From contig CAMAZY010000018.1 of NCBI GenBank assembly GCA_945863885.1, positions 1 through 54,909 on the forward strand: a stretch of DNA of 54,909 nt, given 5' to 3'. The translations under genes were made by a program, and so were the position numbers. The notes under the pieces were generated by a model that was not told the origin of the DNA, ran no database searches, and saw nothing but the letters and a program-made list of their open reading frames with translations. Position 1 is the first letter of the stretch; each line of letters opens with the position of its first letter. The DNA is from an uncultured Clostridia bacterium (GTDB lineage: Bacteria; Bacillota; Clostridia; Oscillospirales; Acutalibacteraceae). Positions 34,330 to 44,000 of the stretch are shown here, one piece after another.

Positions 34330-35001
34330 TTAAATTTCAAATAACTTTTTCAGTTGCTTGCCGGCCGTACCGACCGTCAGCGCAACGATTTCGTCGCCGC
34401 CCATGATGACGGTATTGCCGCGCGGAATCATGAACATTCCGCTTCTTTTTAAGTACACCAGGACGCATTCGCTCGGGACATCAAGCTCACAGACCTTTTT
34501 ACCCGAATGCGACCATTTTATCGGAATGTTGTATTCACTTATCACGGCGTTGCTCGTCCCGATGTCGGCGATAAACTGTACCTGAGCACCGTCGATCTCA
34601 TGTTCGATAAACTGCGTGATCACCTGCGTCGTGTCTAAAACAAGGTCAACACCGAGCTTTTTCATCAGAGAAATATTCTTGTGGTTGTTACTTCGGGAAA
34701 TCGTCCGGTTGACCTTGAACTGCCGCTTGGCAATCTCGCAGGCAATCAGGTTGTCCTCATCCTTTCCCGTAACGGCAATAAAGACACTGCACTTTCCCGT
34801 ATTCGCCCTTGCAAGCGTCTCAAGCCTTGTTCCGTCTCCGCAGCAGACCTCAATATCGAGAGCCGATGCAATCTTTTCGCACCTGTCCCTGTCAATATCA
34901 ATCAGCTTCACTTTATAATGAGAGTCGAGCAGATTCTTTGCAAGGAAATATCCGAGCTGCCCGGCTCCGACAATCACTACATTCGCCATATTCATTTCCA
35001 T
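34330..35001 (-). CDS. TrkA/KtrA-like K+ uptake regulatory subunit
   Basis: A 223-residue RCK protein. It has NAD-binding VVIVGAGQLGYFLA near 6, a VCCGDGTRLETL turn near 53, FIAVTGKDEDNLIAC near 74, and a C-terminal TrkA-C-like part (about 140-220). Starts at residues 1, 3 and 5 are all possible. It is paired with a second TrkA-like gene 54 nt upstream on the same strand. The partner membrane subunit (TrkH/KtrB) is not in the window, so the two may be subunits of a split system encoded elsewhere. Confidence 0.88.
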   Translation of the reverse strand: MEMNMANVVIVGAGQLGYFLAKNLLDSHYKVKLIDIDRDRCEKIASALDIEVCCGDGTRLETLARANTGKCSVFIAVTGKDEDNLIACEIAKRQFKVNRTISRSNNHKNISLMKKLGVDLVLDTTQVITQFIEHEIDGAQVQFIADIGTSNAVISEYNIPIKWSHSGKKVCELDVPSECVLVYLKRSGMFMIPRGNTVIMGGDEIVALTVGTAGKQLKKLFEI

Positions 35002-35055
35002 TGCGGATTTCTGCCTGTCGGCTTATCCGCTTTTCCTTTCTTTCGATCTTCAGGA

Positions 35056-35682
35056 TCATGCGTCCCAAAGCACCGCATAAATGATTTTATCCCCCGCTTC
35101 GATAAGAGCGTCAGGGTCATTCGCAAGAATAATGTGGCCGGTTGCCTTTTTGACCGCAATCGGCATCTGAAGCCGTTTGGTAACGATCTCGCCCGGATGC
35201 AGACCGATATTTCTTTTTTCCGCTTTTACCGAAAGGAACTGAACGTTTTCGCCCTCAACAGTGATGGAACTGATTTCCGACGACTCATCGGTCACAAGAT
35301 CGAAGAGGATATCCGACTCAAATCTTGTCGGACAGATCGTATTGAGTCCGAACTTTCTGAAGAGAGATTCTCTCGACGGGTCAAGGACTCTGACATAAAC
35401 CTCCTCAACCTCAAATTCGGTTTTCAGAATCTGCGCGACCATAACATTGACGTTGTCTTTTTTTGTGACGACAAGTGCCTTCGATGCGTTTTCACAGCCC
35501 GCATTCTTCAGCACATCCATGTCCATAACGTCTCCGCAGACGGCAAGACCGGAAAAATCGTCTTTCAATGCGGAAAATCTTGCGCTGTCCTCGTCAACAA
35601 CGGAAACGTCATAGCCTCTTTCATCAAGCTGATTGGCAAGCCTTGAGCCGGTAAGACCGCAGCCCACGATTAAAACATTCAT
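35056..35682 (-). CDS. TrkA-like NAD-binding K+ uptake protein
   Basis: A 208-residue RCK protein with VLIVGCGLTGSRLANQL at the N-terminus, an AVCGDVMDMDVLKNAG turn near 50, ALVVTKKDNVNVMVAQ near 70 and a TrkA-C domain at about 130-205. It differs enough from the neighbouring TrkA-like protein to be a distinct subunit rather than a recent copy. AAAGGAG precedes ATG 35682. It starts 13 nt after the YfcE-like phosphoesterase gene. Confidence 0.9.
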   Translation of the reverse strand: MNVLIVGCGLTGSRLANQLDERGYDVSVVDEDSARFSALKDDFSGLAVCGDVMDMDVLKNAGCENASKALVVTKKDNVNVMVAQILKTEFEVEEVYVRVLDPSRESLFRKFGLNTICPTRFESDILFDLVTDESSEISSITVEGENVQFLSVKAEKRNIGLHPGEIVTKRLQMPIAVKKATGHIILANDPDALIEAGDKIIYAVLWDA

Positions 35683-35695
35683 TCGTCTATCTCCT

Positions 35696-36157
35696 TTAAT
35701 AAAGACTTTTCAGCTTCGGAACCGGTCCGTCCTCACCGAGCGAGACAACGGCATATCTTCCTTCGCAGACCGCCCCGGGATTGACTAAGCATATACCGCC
35801 CGCAAACTGAACATCGGGAATATGCGTATGCCCGTAAAAAGCAACATTCGCCCTGACCGATTCCGCTTTTCTCGAAAGCTCAGAAAGGCCGTACCGCACG
35901 CCGAAAAGGTGACCGTGCACGGCGATGACCGTATTGCCGTCAATATATTTGTATGCCTCGGTCTCGTCCTCACTTCCCCAGTCGTTGTTTCCCTTGACGC
36001 AGATAAAGCTTCGGTCGGGATACCGGTTTTTACAATTTTCAATATCCCTTGACCCGTCGCCGAGGAAGAAAACGGTTTTACAGCCATGTTCCCGTTCAAG
36101 TATTCTTGTAAGATTATTCAAAATTCCGTGGCTGTCAGAAACGACAAGCACATCCAT
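35696..36157 (-). CDS. YfcE/MJ0936-type metallophosphoesterase
   Basis: A 153-residue single-domain enzyme with the calcineurin-type metal ligands: DSHG near 8, GDGSRDIE near 34, GNND near 56, HGH near 80 and GHTH near 108. The family hydrolyses phosphodiesters, but the physiological substrate is unclear. It is the first gene of the minus-strand run with the TrkA pair, and diverges from the three-gene small-protein set at 36250. Confidence 0.9.
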   Translation of the reverse strand: MDVLVVSDSHGILNNLTRILEREHGCKTVFFLGDGSRDIENCKNRYPDRSFICVKGNNDWGSEDETEAYKYIDGNTVIAVHGHLFGVRYGLSELSRKAESVRANVAFYGHTHIPDVQFAGGICLVNPGAVCEGRYAVVSLGEDGPVPKLKSLY

Positions 36158-36249
36158 TCATATCACCGCCGGACTTTTCATATCTTTTACAAAGCGGCAA
36201 AATAAGCCCGCTGTAAACAGTATTTTATCATAAAGCAGGTGGTATTGCA

Positions 36250-36495
36250 ATGGATAATGAAACAAATCTTTCCAAAGAACAGATGAATAGCATTCTTTCC
36301 GAATTAAAAAAGACAAAAGAAACGGACAGCGTAAACGTGGACGAGTTTGCGAAAAAGCACCTGAACGAAAAACAGACCGCCGCCTTGAAGCAGGCAATGA
36401 AAAATCCCGAGCTGATCAAGTCGATTCTGTCCTCTCCGCAGGCGAAAAAATTTCTTGAAAGGCTGAAAGGAGACGGAAAGAAAGATGAATCCTGA
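36250..36495 (+). CDS. small hypothetical protein, first of a three-gene set
   Basis: An 81-residue soluble, highly charged helical protein (KEQMNSILSELKKTKET, LKQAMKNPELIKSILSSPQAKKFLERLKG). No catalytic motif. GCAGGTGG precedes the start. It overlaps the next gene by 11 nt. Conserved sets of this style sit in Clostridia genomes without an assigned role. Confidence 0.65.
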   Translation: MDNETNLSKEQMNSILSELKKTKETDSVNVDEFAKKHLNEKQTAALKQAMKNPELIKSILSSPQAKKFLERLKGDGKKDES

Positions 36496-36853
36496 TTCTT
36501 TAAATGCCGATTCTCTCGGCGATATCATTTCTTCTTTAAGTCCCGAGGACATCGCCTCACTTCAGTCGATGGCGCAAAGCATTTTCGGCGGCGAGTCAAA
36601 AAAAGAAGAGCCGAAAAAGCCGCCTGAGTCCCCCTCCCCTTTTGCGGGCGGATTCGACTTTGCGTCGATGGCGAAGATTGCTTCTATCATGAGTCTTTTT
36701 TCCAGCGAGCAAAAAGATCCTCGGTGCGACCTTTTAAATGCGCTTCGCCCTCTTGTTGCAAGCGAAAAACAGCAAAAGGTTGACCAGGCGGTAAAAATGC
36801 TCCGGCTTTTATCGGTGCTTCCGAAGATCAAAGAGCTGAATTCACAAAAGTAA
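36485..36853 (+). CDS. small hypothetical protein, second of a three-gene set
   Basis: A 122-residue protein. Acidic N-terminus (LGDIISSLSPEDIASLQSMA), a Lys/Pro-rich linker, then a conserved-looking helical C-terminus (DLLNALRPLVASEKQQKVDQ, MLRLLSVLPKIKEL). The start lies inside the end of gene one with GGAGACGG upstream. Function unknown; the tight coupling suggests joint action of the three products. Confidence 0.65.
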   Translation: MNPDSLNADSLGDIISSLSPEDIASLQSMAQSIFGGESKKEEPKKPPESPSPFAGGFDFASMAKIASIMSLFSSEQKDPRCDLLNALRPLVASEKQQKVDQAVKMLRLLSVLPKIKELNSQK

Positions 36854-36866
36854 GGGGGGATAGTGT

Positions 36867-37304
36867 GTGAACGAAGAGTATCCGAAAGAGGATTTTCAAA
36901 GAATGCAGCAGCAGGCAATCGACCGGGTGCGTGAAATGCAGAAAAAAGCGGTTCACGAACAGCCGCCGAAAGCACAGCCACAGCAACGGCCTTCCCGTTT
37001 CTTCCCGTCGGGAGAAAGACAGTCCGACCGGCAGATGTTTCCGAATCAGCCACGACCGCAAAATTCGCACACCGAGCCGAGAAACCCGGACAACCGAAAA
37101 GCCGCAAACGAAAACGAAAAGCACGCAAGCGCAAAAGAGGAAAAAGCCGCGCCGAAAAACCCGCTGTTTTCCGGGATAAATCCCCTTTCGTCGATTTTGA
37201 ACATGGACACGGATATGTCGCTGATTCTTCCGCTTGTGATGCTTTTAGGCAAGGACGGGGCGGACGATATGCTGCTTCTTGCCCTGATTTATATTATGAC
37301 TTGA
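36867..37304 (+). CDS. hypothetical protein with hydrophobic C-terminal pair, third of set
   Basis: A 145-residue protein with GTG start after AAGGGGGAT. The first 100 residues are Gln/Pro/Lys/Glu-rich and probably disordered (QQQAIDRVREMQKKA). The C-terminus (SLILPLVMLLGKDGADDMLLLALIYIMT) has two short hydrophobic helices split by an acidic turn. It could associate with membrane or with another hydrophobic partner. A promoter for the next gene overlaps its stop codon. Confidence 0.65.
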   Translation: MNEEYPKEDFQRMQQQAIDRVREMQKKAVHEQPPKAQPQQRPSRFFPSGERQSDRQMFPNQPRPQNSHTEPRNPDNRKAANENEKHASAKEEKAAPKNPLFSGINPLSSILNMDTDMSLILPLVMLLGKDGADDMLLLALIYIMT

Positions 37305-37348
37305 CAAAACCCGGTTTGCGCAATAGAATATAAGACAGTATTCTATTG
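37301..37348 (+). promoter_or_regulatory. promoter with operator-like inverted repeat for the TSCPD gene
   Basis: TTGACA (37301-37306), 17-nt spacer, TAGAAT (37324-37329). The -10 lies inside a perfect 10-bp inverted repeat CAATAGAATA / TATTCTATTG (37321-37330, 37339-37348). A bound dimer would block the promoter; as RNA it would be a hairpin close to the 5' end and just before the AAAAGGAG site. Confidence 0.75.
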
Positions 37349-37366
37349 AAAAGGAGTAAAAAAGAC

Positions 37367-37609
37367 ATGACTTATGAATTTACGCCCTCCGGCGTCTGCT
37401 CACAGAAAATTACGTTCGAACTTGACGGTGATATTGTCAAAAACGTGAAATTTACCGGCGGCTGCAACGGCAATCTCAAGGGAATCGGTGCTCTCGTTGA
37501 GGGCATGAAAAAGGACGAGGTTATCGAAAGACTTTCCGGTATCCGCTGCGGCTTCAAACGCACCTCCTGCCCCGATCAGCTGGCAAAAGCACTTTCCGAA
37601 TCGGAATAA
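37367..37609 (+). CDS. TSCPD-domain protein (TIGR03905-like)
   Basis: An 80-residue protein with the motifs FTPSGVCSQKITFELDGD, VKFTGGCNGNLKGIGALVEG and RCGFKRTSCPDQLAKAL. This domain also ends many B12-dependent ribonucleotide reductases; stand-alone versions are common in Clostridia and unassigned. Three cysteines could bind metal. The start ATG 37367 has AAAAGGAG 11 nt upstream. Confidence 0.88.
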   Translation: MTYEFTPSGVCSQKITFELDGDIVKNVKFTGGCNGNLKGIGALVEGMKKDEVIERLSGIRCGFKRTSCPDQLAKALSESE

Positions 37610-37643
37610 AATAATTTATCTTTTAAAAATTCATCAAATCATA

Positions 37644-37671
37644 TTGATTTTTCGGTTTATTCTGATATAAT
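37644..37671 (+). promoter_or_regulatory. promoter of the lysine riboswitch and transporter
   Basis: TTGATT (37644-37649), 16-nt spacer, perfect TATAAT (37666-37671), about 30 nt before the riboswitch P1 stem. Confidence 0.8.
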
Positions 37672-37699
37672 GATTATATGTTTGCAGTAAGATTACCGC

Positions 37700-37925
37700 A
37701 AACAAGAGATAGAGGCGCAAAGCTTATGATTCGTTTTCCCGAGCCGCTCAAACGGCTTTGACGGAAAATCAAAGGAAGCTTTGCCGAAGCCTTTGATTGT
37801 TTGAGAAATCAAAGGCTGGGCGTCGGGAGAATATCCCGGCGACTGTCGCAGCAGCGGAGGGCTATCACGGGAAATCGTTATGATGACTTGAGTGGGCGCC
37901 TTTCGTGCTCACTTTTATTTTTATT
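37700..37925 (+). promoter_or_regulatory. lysine riboswitch (L-box) with terminator
   Basis: Conserved L-box blocks occur in order: AGATAGAGGCGC (37707-37718), GCCGAAGC (37783-37790), CTGGGCGTCG (37816-37825), GACTGTCGC (37841-37849) and GGAGGGCTATC (37856-37866). It is followed by a terminator hairpin GAGTGGGC..GCTCAC with TTTTATTTTT (about 37890-37924). Lysine binding would favour termination. Assignment is by eye; the pairing scheme was not folded. Confidence 0.9.
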
Positions 37926-37945
37926 CTAAATTGGAGGACAAAAAA

Positions 37946-39835
37946 ATGAAAACCAACAGACGCAGCAAAGCAAGACTGCTCCTCATGCTCATGCTCATCG
38001 TCGCTTTCATCGTCCCGGCTTGTGTTTCCGCTTTTGCCGAAACCGAAGCACCTTCCGTCGCCGCAAGCGATGACGCAGCAGTGCTTTCCGCAGAAGCCCC
38101 GGCTGACGATACAGCGACACCGGCTGTCGACGAAGCGGCTCCGGCTGAGGGTGCAAAGTTCACCCTCGGTGAAGGCGAAGACGCAGTCGACTACGACCTT
38201 TCGGACGGCGATTCAGCTCACGCTTATGTCGATTCCTACGCGGACAACCTTGAAGCCGACCCCGACTTCAAAACGCACGTTTCGGCGGCTATCGCCAAGG
38301 TCCGTGAATCCGTCAAGACCTACGCAACGTTCTGGGCGCTTCTTCCGCCTATCGTTGCCATCGCACTCGCTCTTATCACAAAAGAGGTTTATTCCTCTCT
38401 TATCATCGGTATCATCGTCGGCGGCGTGCTTTACGCAGGCGGCAACTTTGAGGGTACGATCAACCATGTTATCTCCGACGGCTTCGTCACGAACGTTGCC
38501 GATTCGTACAACATGGGTATCCTGCTGTTCCTTATCCTGCTCGGCGCTCTTGTTTCGATGATGAACAAGGCGGGCGGCTCGGCGGCTTTCGGACGCTGGG
38601 CAACCAAGCACATCAAAACAAGAGTCGGCGCTCAGCTTGCCACCATCTGCCTCGGTGTTCTGATCTTTATTGATGACTATTTCAACTGTCTGACCGTAGG
38701 CTCTGTTATGCGCCCGGTTACCGACAGACAGAACGTTTCCAGAGCAAAGCTTTCCTACCTCATTGACGCTACGGCGGCTCCCGTCTGCATCATCGCTCCG
38801 ATTTCTTCGTGGGCGGCGGCGGTTGCCGGCTTTGCAAGAGGCGCAGGAGCAGAAAACGGCATCAGCCTTTTCATTCAGGCAATTCCCTTTAACTTCTATG
38901 CCCTGATGACCATCGTCATGATGATCTTCCTTGCCGTTTCGAAGTTCGACTACGGTCCGATGAAGCTTCACGAAAAGAACGCCATGGAAAACGGCGACCT
39001 GTTCACAAGCGGCACCAAGCAGGCGGTTGACGAAATGGAAGTCAACGAAAAAGGCAAGGTTATCGACCTCGTTCTTCCGATTCTCGTTCTGATTGTCTGC
39101 TGCGTTATCGGCATGATTTATTCCGGCGGCTTCTTCAGCAAGGAAGAACCGGTCGGCTTCATTGAAGCTTTCTCAAACAGCGACGCTTCCGTCGGTCTTG
39201 TTTACGGCGCATCAATCGCCATCATCTTCACCATTATCTATTATCTTATCAGACGTGTGCTTTCTTTCAAGAGCATCATGGAATCTCTTCCCGAGGGCTT
39301 CAAGGCCATGGTTCCCGCTATCATGATCCTCGCCTGTGCATGGACTTTGAAGGCTATGACAGACAGCCTCGGCGCCAAGATCTTCATTTCTCAGCTTATC
39401 GAAGGCTCCGCAGGTACCTTCCAGTCGTTCCTGCCGGCAATCATCTTCGTTATTGCTGTCGGTCTCTCGTTCGCAACCGGTACTTCATGGGGTACGTTCG
39501 GTATCCTCATTCCGATCGTTCTGAGCGTATTCGGTGCCGGCGATGCCATCACCATCGTTGCGATTTCCGCTTGTATGGCCGGTGCTGTCTGCGGCGACCA
39601 CTGCTCACCAATTTCGGATACCACGATCATGGCTTCCGCCGGCGCACAGTGTGACCACATCAACCACGTTTCGACGCAGCTTCCGTATGCGCTGACCGTT
39701 GCGGGCGTTTCCGCCGTCGGCTACATCATTGCAGGCTTTGTTCCGAAGTGGTATATCTCGCTTCCGATTACACTCGTTCTGATGCTCGGCACTCTGTTCG
39801 TCATCAAGGCGGTTTCCGAAAAGAAAAAGGCATAA
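37946..39835 (+). CDS. NhaC-family transporter, predicted lysine uptake (LysW-like)
   Basis: A 629-residue polytopic transporter of the NhaC Na+/H+ antiporter family. Conserved segments include CLGVLIFIDDYFNCLTVGSV, AAPVCIIAPISSW, GLSFATGTSWGTFG and AGAVCGDHCSPISDTTIM. The lysine riboswitch directly upstream argues for lysine uptake, as proposed for LysW. It is unusual in having about 130 extra N-terminal residues: a signal-peptide-like segment ending VSAFA, then an Ala/Asp/Glu/Pro-rich stretch before the first core helix. GGAGG precedes ATG 37946. Confidence 0.9.
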   Translation: MKTNRRSKARLLLMLMLIVAFIVPACVSAFAETEAPSVAASDDAAVLSAEAPADDTATPAVDEAAPAEGAKFTLGEGEDAVDYDLSDGDSAHAYVDSYADNLEADPDFKTHVSAAIAKVRESVKTYATFWALLPPIVAIALALITKEVYSSLIIGIIVGGVLYAGGNFEGTINHVISDGFVTNVADSYNMGILLFLILLGALVSMMNKAGGSAAFGRWATKHIKTRVGAQLATICLGVLIFIDDYFNCLTVGSVMRPVTDRQNVSRAKLSYLIDATAAPVCIIAPISSWAAAVAGFARGAGAENGISLFIQAIPFNFYALMTIVMMIFLAVSKFDYGPMKLHEKNAMENGDLFTSGTKQAVDEMEVNEKGKVIDLVLPILVLIVCCVIGMIYSGGFFSKEEPVGFIEAFSNSDASVGLVYGASIAIIFTIIYYLIRRVLSFKSIMESLPEGFKAMVPAIMILACAWTLKAMTDSLGAKIFISQLIEGSAGTFQSFLPAIIFVIAVGLSFATGTSWGTFGILIPIVLSVFGAGDAITIVAISACMAGAVCGDHCSPISDTTIMASAGAQCDHINHVSTQLPYALTVAGVSAVGYIIAGFVPKWYISLPITLVLMLGTLFVIKAVSEKKKA

Positions 39836-39852
39836 ACACAGTTACAATCAAA

Positions 39853-40108
39853 AAGCGGCTATCATTAAGCAGCCGTGAGCCGAACACGATATGCCTGAAG
39901 CCGAATATTTCACGCACCTTGCTATACTTTCAGCCTTGCCATACGTCAGTATGCCTGCGGCTTCAAGTTACGCAATGCACGCAAAATATTCGGTTTCAGG
40001 TTCTTCGAAGTTTTAAGCGAATAAATTTCTGCCGCAGTATCGGCTAAAAATTGTCGCTTAAAACCATATTGTGTTCGATTCCCGGCTGCTTAAGGCAGCC
40101 GCTTTTTC
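39853..40108. repeat. nested inverted-repeat intergenic element
   Basis: The 293-nt gap between the transporter and phosphatase genes is organised as nested inverted pairs. Outer arms TAAGCAGCCG..GAACACGATATG (about 39867-39894) match the complement of 40063-40090 in about 24 of 28 positions. Inner arms CCTGAAGCCGAATATTT (about 39894-39910) match the complement of AAATATTCGGTTTCAGG in 16 of 17. A TAAGCGA/TCGCTTA pair lies further in. The right end has a terminator-like CGGCTGC..GCAGCCG-CTTTTT. It may be a MITE-like mobile repeat or a structured RNA. Confidence 0.6.
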
Positions 40109-40128
40109 ATCTCATTCGGAGGTTTCAT

Positions 40129-40833
40129 ATGATTTACGCTGTTTCGGATTTACACGGTTATCCGCTTGAAGGCTTTTTGTCGCTTCTTTCAAAAGCCGGC
40201 TTTTGTGACGATGATTTCCTTTTCGTCCTCGGAGATGTGATTGACCGGGGCGAGGACGGGATAAAAATCCTCGAATACCTGCTCGATAAACCGAACATTC
40301 AGTTCATTCTCGGCAACCATGAAGCGATGATGCTTTCATGCTCGTTTATAACGGAAATCATCACCGATGATTTTTTGGAAAGCCTTGACGAAACAAAGCT
40401 TTCTTTGCTTCAGACGTGGCTTCATAACGGAGCCGCCCCGACCATAAAGGCGCTCGGAGAAACGGCGAAGCGAAATCCGCCGCAGGTTGAGTATATCCTT
40501 GATTATCTGCGTGACGCACCGCTTTACGATACGGTCACCGTGGGGGACAAAGACTTTGTTCTCACCCATTCCGGACTGGGCAACTATGCGCCCGGAAAAA
40601 AGCTTTCCGAATACACCGACCGCGAGCTTATCTGGAACCGTCCGAGTCTTGGGGAGCAATACTCCGACCGTTTTTTCACCGTGTTCGGTCATACACCGAC
40701 TGCTTTTTACGGCAGTATGTTTGCCGGTAAAGCACTGAAAACCGACACCTGGATCAACATCGACGCAGGTGTTGCGTGCGGCGAAAAACCGATGCTTTTA
40801 CGGCTTGACGATATGAAAGAATTTTATATATAG
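40129..40833 (+). CDS. PPP-family serine/threonine phosphatase / Ap4A hydrolase-like protein
   Basis: A 234-residue metallophosphatase. Motifs are SDLHG near 5, GDVIDRGEDG near 33, GNHEAM near 63, HSGLGNY near 150 and GHTP near 190. It is related to bacteriophage-lambda-type protein phosphatases and symmetric diadenosine tetraphosphatases; which one is not resolvable from motifs. ATG 40129 follows CGGAGG; the longer in-frame start at 40051 lies inside the upstream repeat and is rejected. Confidence 0.85.
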   Translation: MIYAVSDLHGYPLEGFLSLLSKAGFCDDDFLFVLGDVIDRGEDGIKILEYLLDKPNIQFILGNHEAMMLSCSFITEIITDDFLESLDETKLSLLQTWLHNGAAPTIKALGETAKRNPPQVEYILDYLRDAPLYDTVTVGDKDFVLTHSGLGNYAPGKKLSEYTDRELIWNRPSLGEQYSDRFFTVFGHTPTAFYGSMFAGKALKTDTWINIDAGVACGEKPMLLRLDDMKEFYI

Positions 40834-40925
40834 CTCATCCTGTCGATATTTGTCGGAAGATTATGTCCTGATGTTGCACATTTAAGAAATTTTCATGAAC
40901 AGATTGCATTTTTTCAACAAAAATC

Positions 40926-40955
40926 TTGACTGTTACCCCTCAAAAGTTGTATTAT
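40926..40955 (+). promoter_or_regulatory. promoter of the large FN3 protein
   Basis: TTGACT (40926-40931), 18-nt spacer, TATTAT (40950-40955), 60 nt before ATG 41016. Confidence 0.7.
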
Positions 40956-41015
40956 TAGCTTAAGATGAAATCTTGTACTTTTGTATCATCTGTATTATTT
41001 AAGGAGGCAAAGCAA

Positions 41016-44000
41016 ATGAAAAAAGTATCAACCAAAGTTTTGAGTCTGCTTTTAAGTCTCGTGCTTATTTTCGGTACCGTGACCGTCGCTTTTGCGGCTG
41101 ACGATCCTGCACCGCAGGCACCGGCTGTGACCTACGGCTCGAAATATTTCCAGTCTACGTCAGACAAGGCTAACGCAAAAATCCTTCTTGATAAGGTCGA
41201 TGCAGCACTGAAAGAAGCCAATATGGAAAAAATGGAGCTCGATTTCGGTGTTGCTAAAATCACAATCGATTTTACAAGTGTTGACGGAATTTGCGGAACG
41301 ATCGACCTTGTAAAGAGCGTTTGGAATCTCATTGGCACAAAAGAACTTGTCGGTGATCTCGGCGACAATCTTCTCACCTTAAAAACCGAAGAAGGTCTTG
41401 TCTTCAAAAACTGGCCCAAAGATATGTCCAGAAGCAAGACCGGTGATGTCGAAATTATCAATAGAGTCATCACTCTCATTGCGGACAATGCCAATGTGAT
41501 CGCCGGCTTAATGGACGGCAATGTTGAGCTCGGTACGCTCGGCAATCTTCTCGAGACAGCCGGAGTCAACATCAACGAGCTGTTCCCCGCTGGCGGCTTC
41601 TATCCGATGATTCAGGATATGCTCGTTCAGGCTGTTTATTCCGACACCGAAAGTCAGGCTTATAAAGACGCGATTGCCAAGGTCAAGGCAAACGGAATCG
41701 ACGCTTTCGTTTATGAAGACATGATCTCCGACCTTGTCGGGAAAGACCTTCTTCCCGGCTTCACAATGGACGGAAAGACTACCTTCGACGAACTTCTGAA
41801 GTCTGTTTTCAAGATCAGCTGGGACAACTACCTGGTTAAGCTCATCGCAAACATCAACGTTGACTGGTCAGAAAGCGATAACGAGGCTCTCAAGAAGCTC
41901 GGCGCCATCATGAACCTCAACGGTTCGACAATCGACACCGCCAACATCCCGTTCGACAACAGCAAGTCATTCTCCGCTCAGATCAATGACATCATCGGCT
42001 ACATGGCTGTTCAGTTCTTCCCGGGTTACACCGGTTGGAAATCGGGCGACGCCGGCAAACTCGGTGCTAACCTCAATTCTCTTTATCTCTATGTTGCAAA
42101 AGCACTCGGCATCACCGACGGAATCAACACTTCCGACTCCTCCGCCGTTGCTTTCGCCGTTGTCAAGTACATTCTTGCCAACATTGAATCCGAAAGCATG
42201 GACGCATACATCGAAGGTATTGATGCATGCAAAGACCTCAAGCAGGTTGCCGTAGTTGTTCTTCGCAACACCGCCGCAATCAATAATATCCCCGTAACCT
42301 CAAGCACAAAAGCTACATACGAAAACATCCTCGGTGATATACTGACCTACTATGTCGGCAAAGCAATTGTTCTTCCTTATGATGCGGGCGCAGGCAAGAA
42401 CGTATGGACCGTACTCAACGATGTCGCTAACATATTCCTTTATGACAAGGGCTTTGCAAAAATCCTAAAGATGACCACCACCAAGGATAAGGATATCTTC
42501 GCAAAGCTTGACGAGCTTATCGCAAAGACCAAGCTCTTTGACAATCTCGACAGCAGCTATGACTATTCCGTAAAGGCTTTCGTGAAGGACGGCCTCCTTG
42601 AAGCTGTCTTCTCACTTGATCTTGCCAAGATCGTCGACATCACCGTTTCGAGATTCCTCAAGGATTTCAGTACGAAAGTTGTCGCCAACGTCGGCTATGA
42701 TGCCATCTACAATCTTCTCAACGGTATTTTCGGAAAGGTCATTCTTGCAAAACGCAACACTTCTTCCGACAGACCGCTTGATGACGCAATTAAAAACGAC
42801 AAGCTTGAAGCGATGATCAAGAATCTTCTTTCCTCGCTCAACAGCAAGAAAGCTTCTCTTGTTCCCGCAGTCGCTTATATCGGTGCTCTCATTATCAGCA
42901 AGCCCGTTGCAACGTACAGCTTCTCGGCAGGCTCGCAGGCATGTCTCGGCGGCGAAGCGGTTGTTCCGCTTACCGCAACAGCCGTTCTTGACGGCAAAAC
43001 CTACTCGCTCAAGCTCGGAAGAGACTACGATGTCATTTCGACAACAGCCGATAACTATAACCTTGGCAGCACCGTAACCGCAAAACTTAAGGTTTACGGC
43101 TATGCCGACGCAGAAGCAGAGGTAACCTATAAGATTATCCTCGGTGCTGTTGAAAATCTCAAAGCTTCTTCCGTTACGACCAACAGTGCGGTTCTGACAT
43201 GGGATGCCGTTCCCGGCGCAGAGCAGTATCAGGTTGTTTACAACAACAAGCTTATCCAGACCGTTTCCGAACCCACCTGCAAGCTTTCCCTCAGTGCAGC
43301 AACCGAATATAAGTATTCCGTAAGAGCTATCGCCGGCTCACAGAAGGGTGCATACGGCTCCGTATATATCATCACTCTTCCCGGAAAGGCTTCGACTCCG
43401 ACCGCTTCTTCGATTACCGATACTTCGGTTAAGCTTTCCTGGAAAGCTGTTTCCGGTGCTTCCGGTTATGTTGTTGAATACTATAAGAGCGGCAAGTGGG
43501 TAACCCTTAAGGCCGTCACCTCAACAAAATATACCGTTTCCGGTCTGAAAGCCAAAAGCACATATTACTTCAGAGTAAAGGCTTATAAGAAGGGCACAAG
43601 CGGCGTCGCATACGGTGCTGAATCTTCATATGTTAAGGTTAATACACTTCTCGGTGCTCCGAAGCTTGTTGCTTCCGCCGCAACAGACAACGCAATCAAG
43701 GTTTCTTGGGGCAAGGTTTCCGGTGCTGCCGGCTATGTTCTTCAAAGATATGACGGCAAGAAATGGGTTAACGTGAAAGTTACAACCGCAACCACCTACA
43801 CCCTTACAAAGCTTAAGGCAAACACAACCTATCCGTTCAGAGCGGTAGCTTATTACAAGTCCGGCTCGAAGACCGTTTACGGCGCCTATTCGGCAACGCT
43901 CAGCGTTTCGACCGCTCCGGTAAAGACTTCAACCGTTAAGATTTCCTCACCGACATCTTCGACCCTTACCGTTTCGTGGAAAGCTGTTTCCGGCGCTTCC

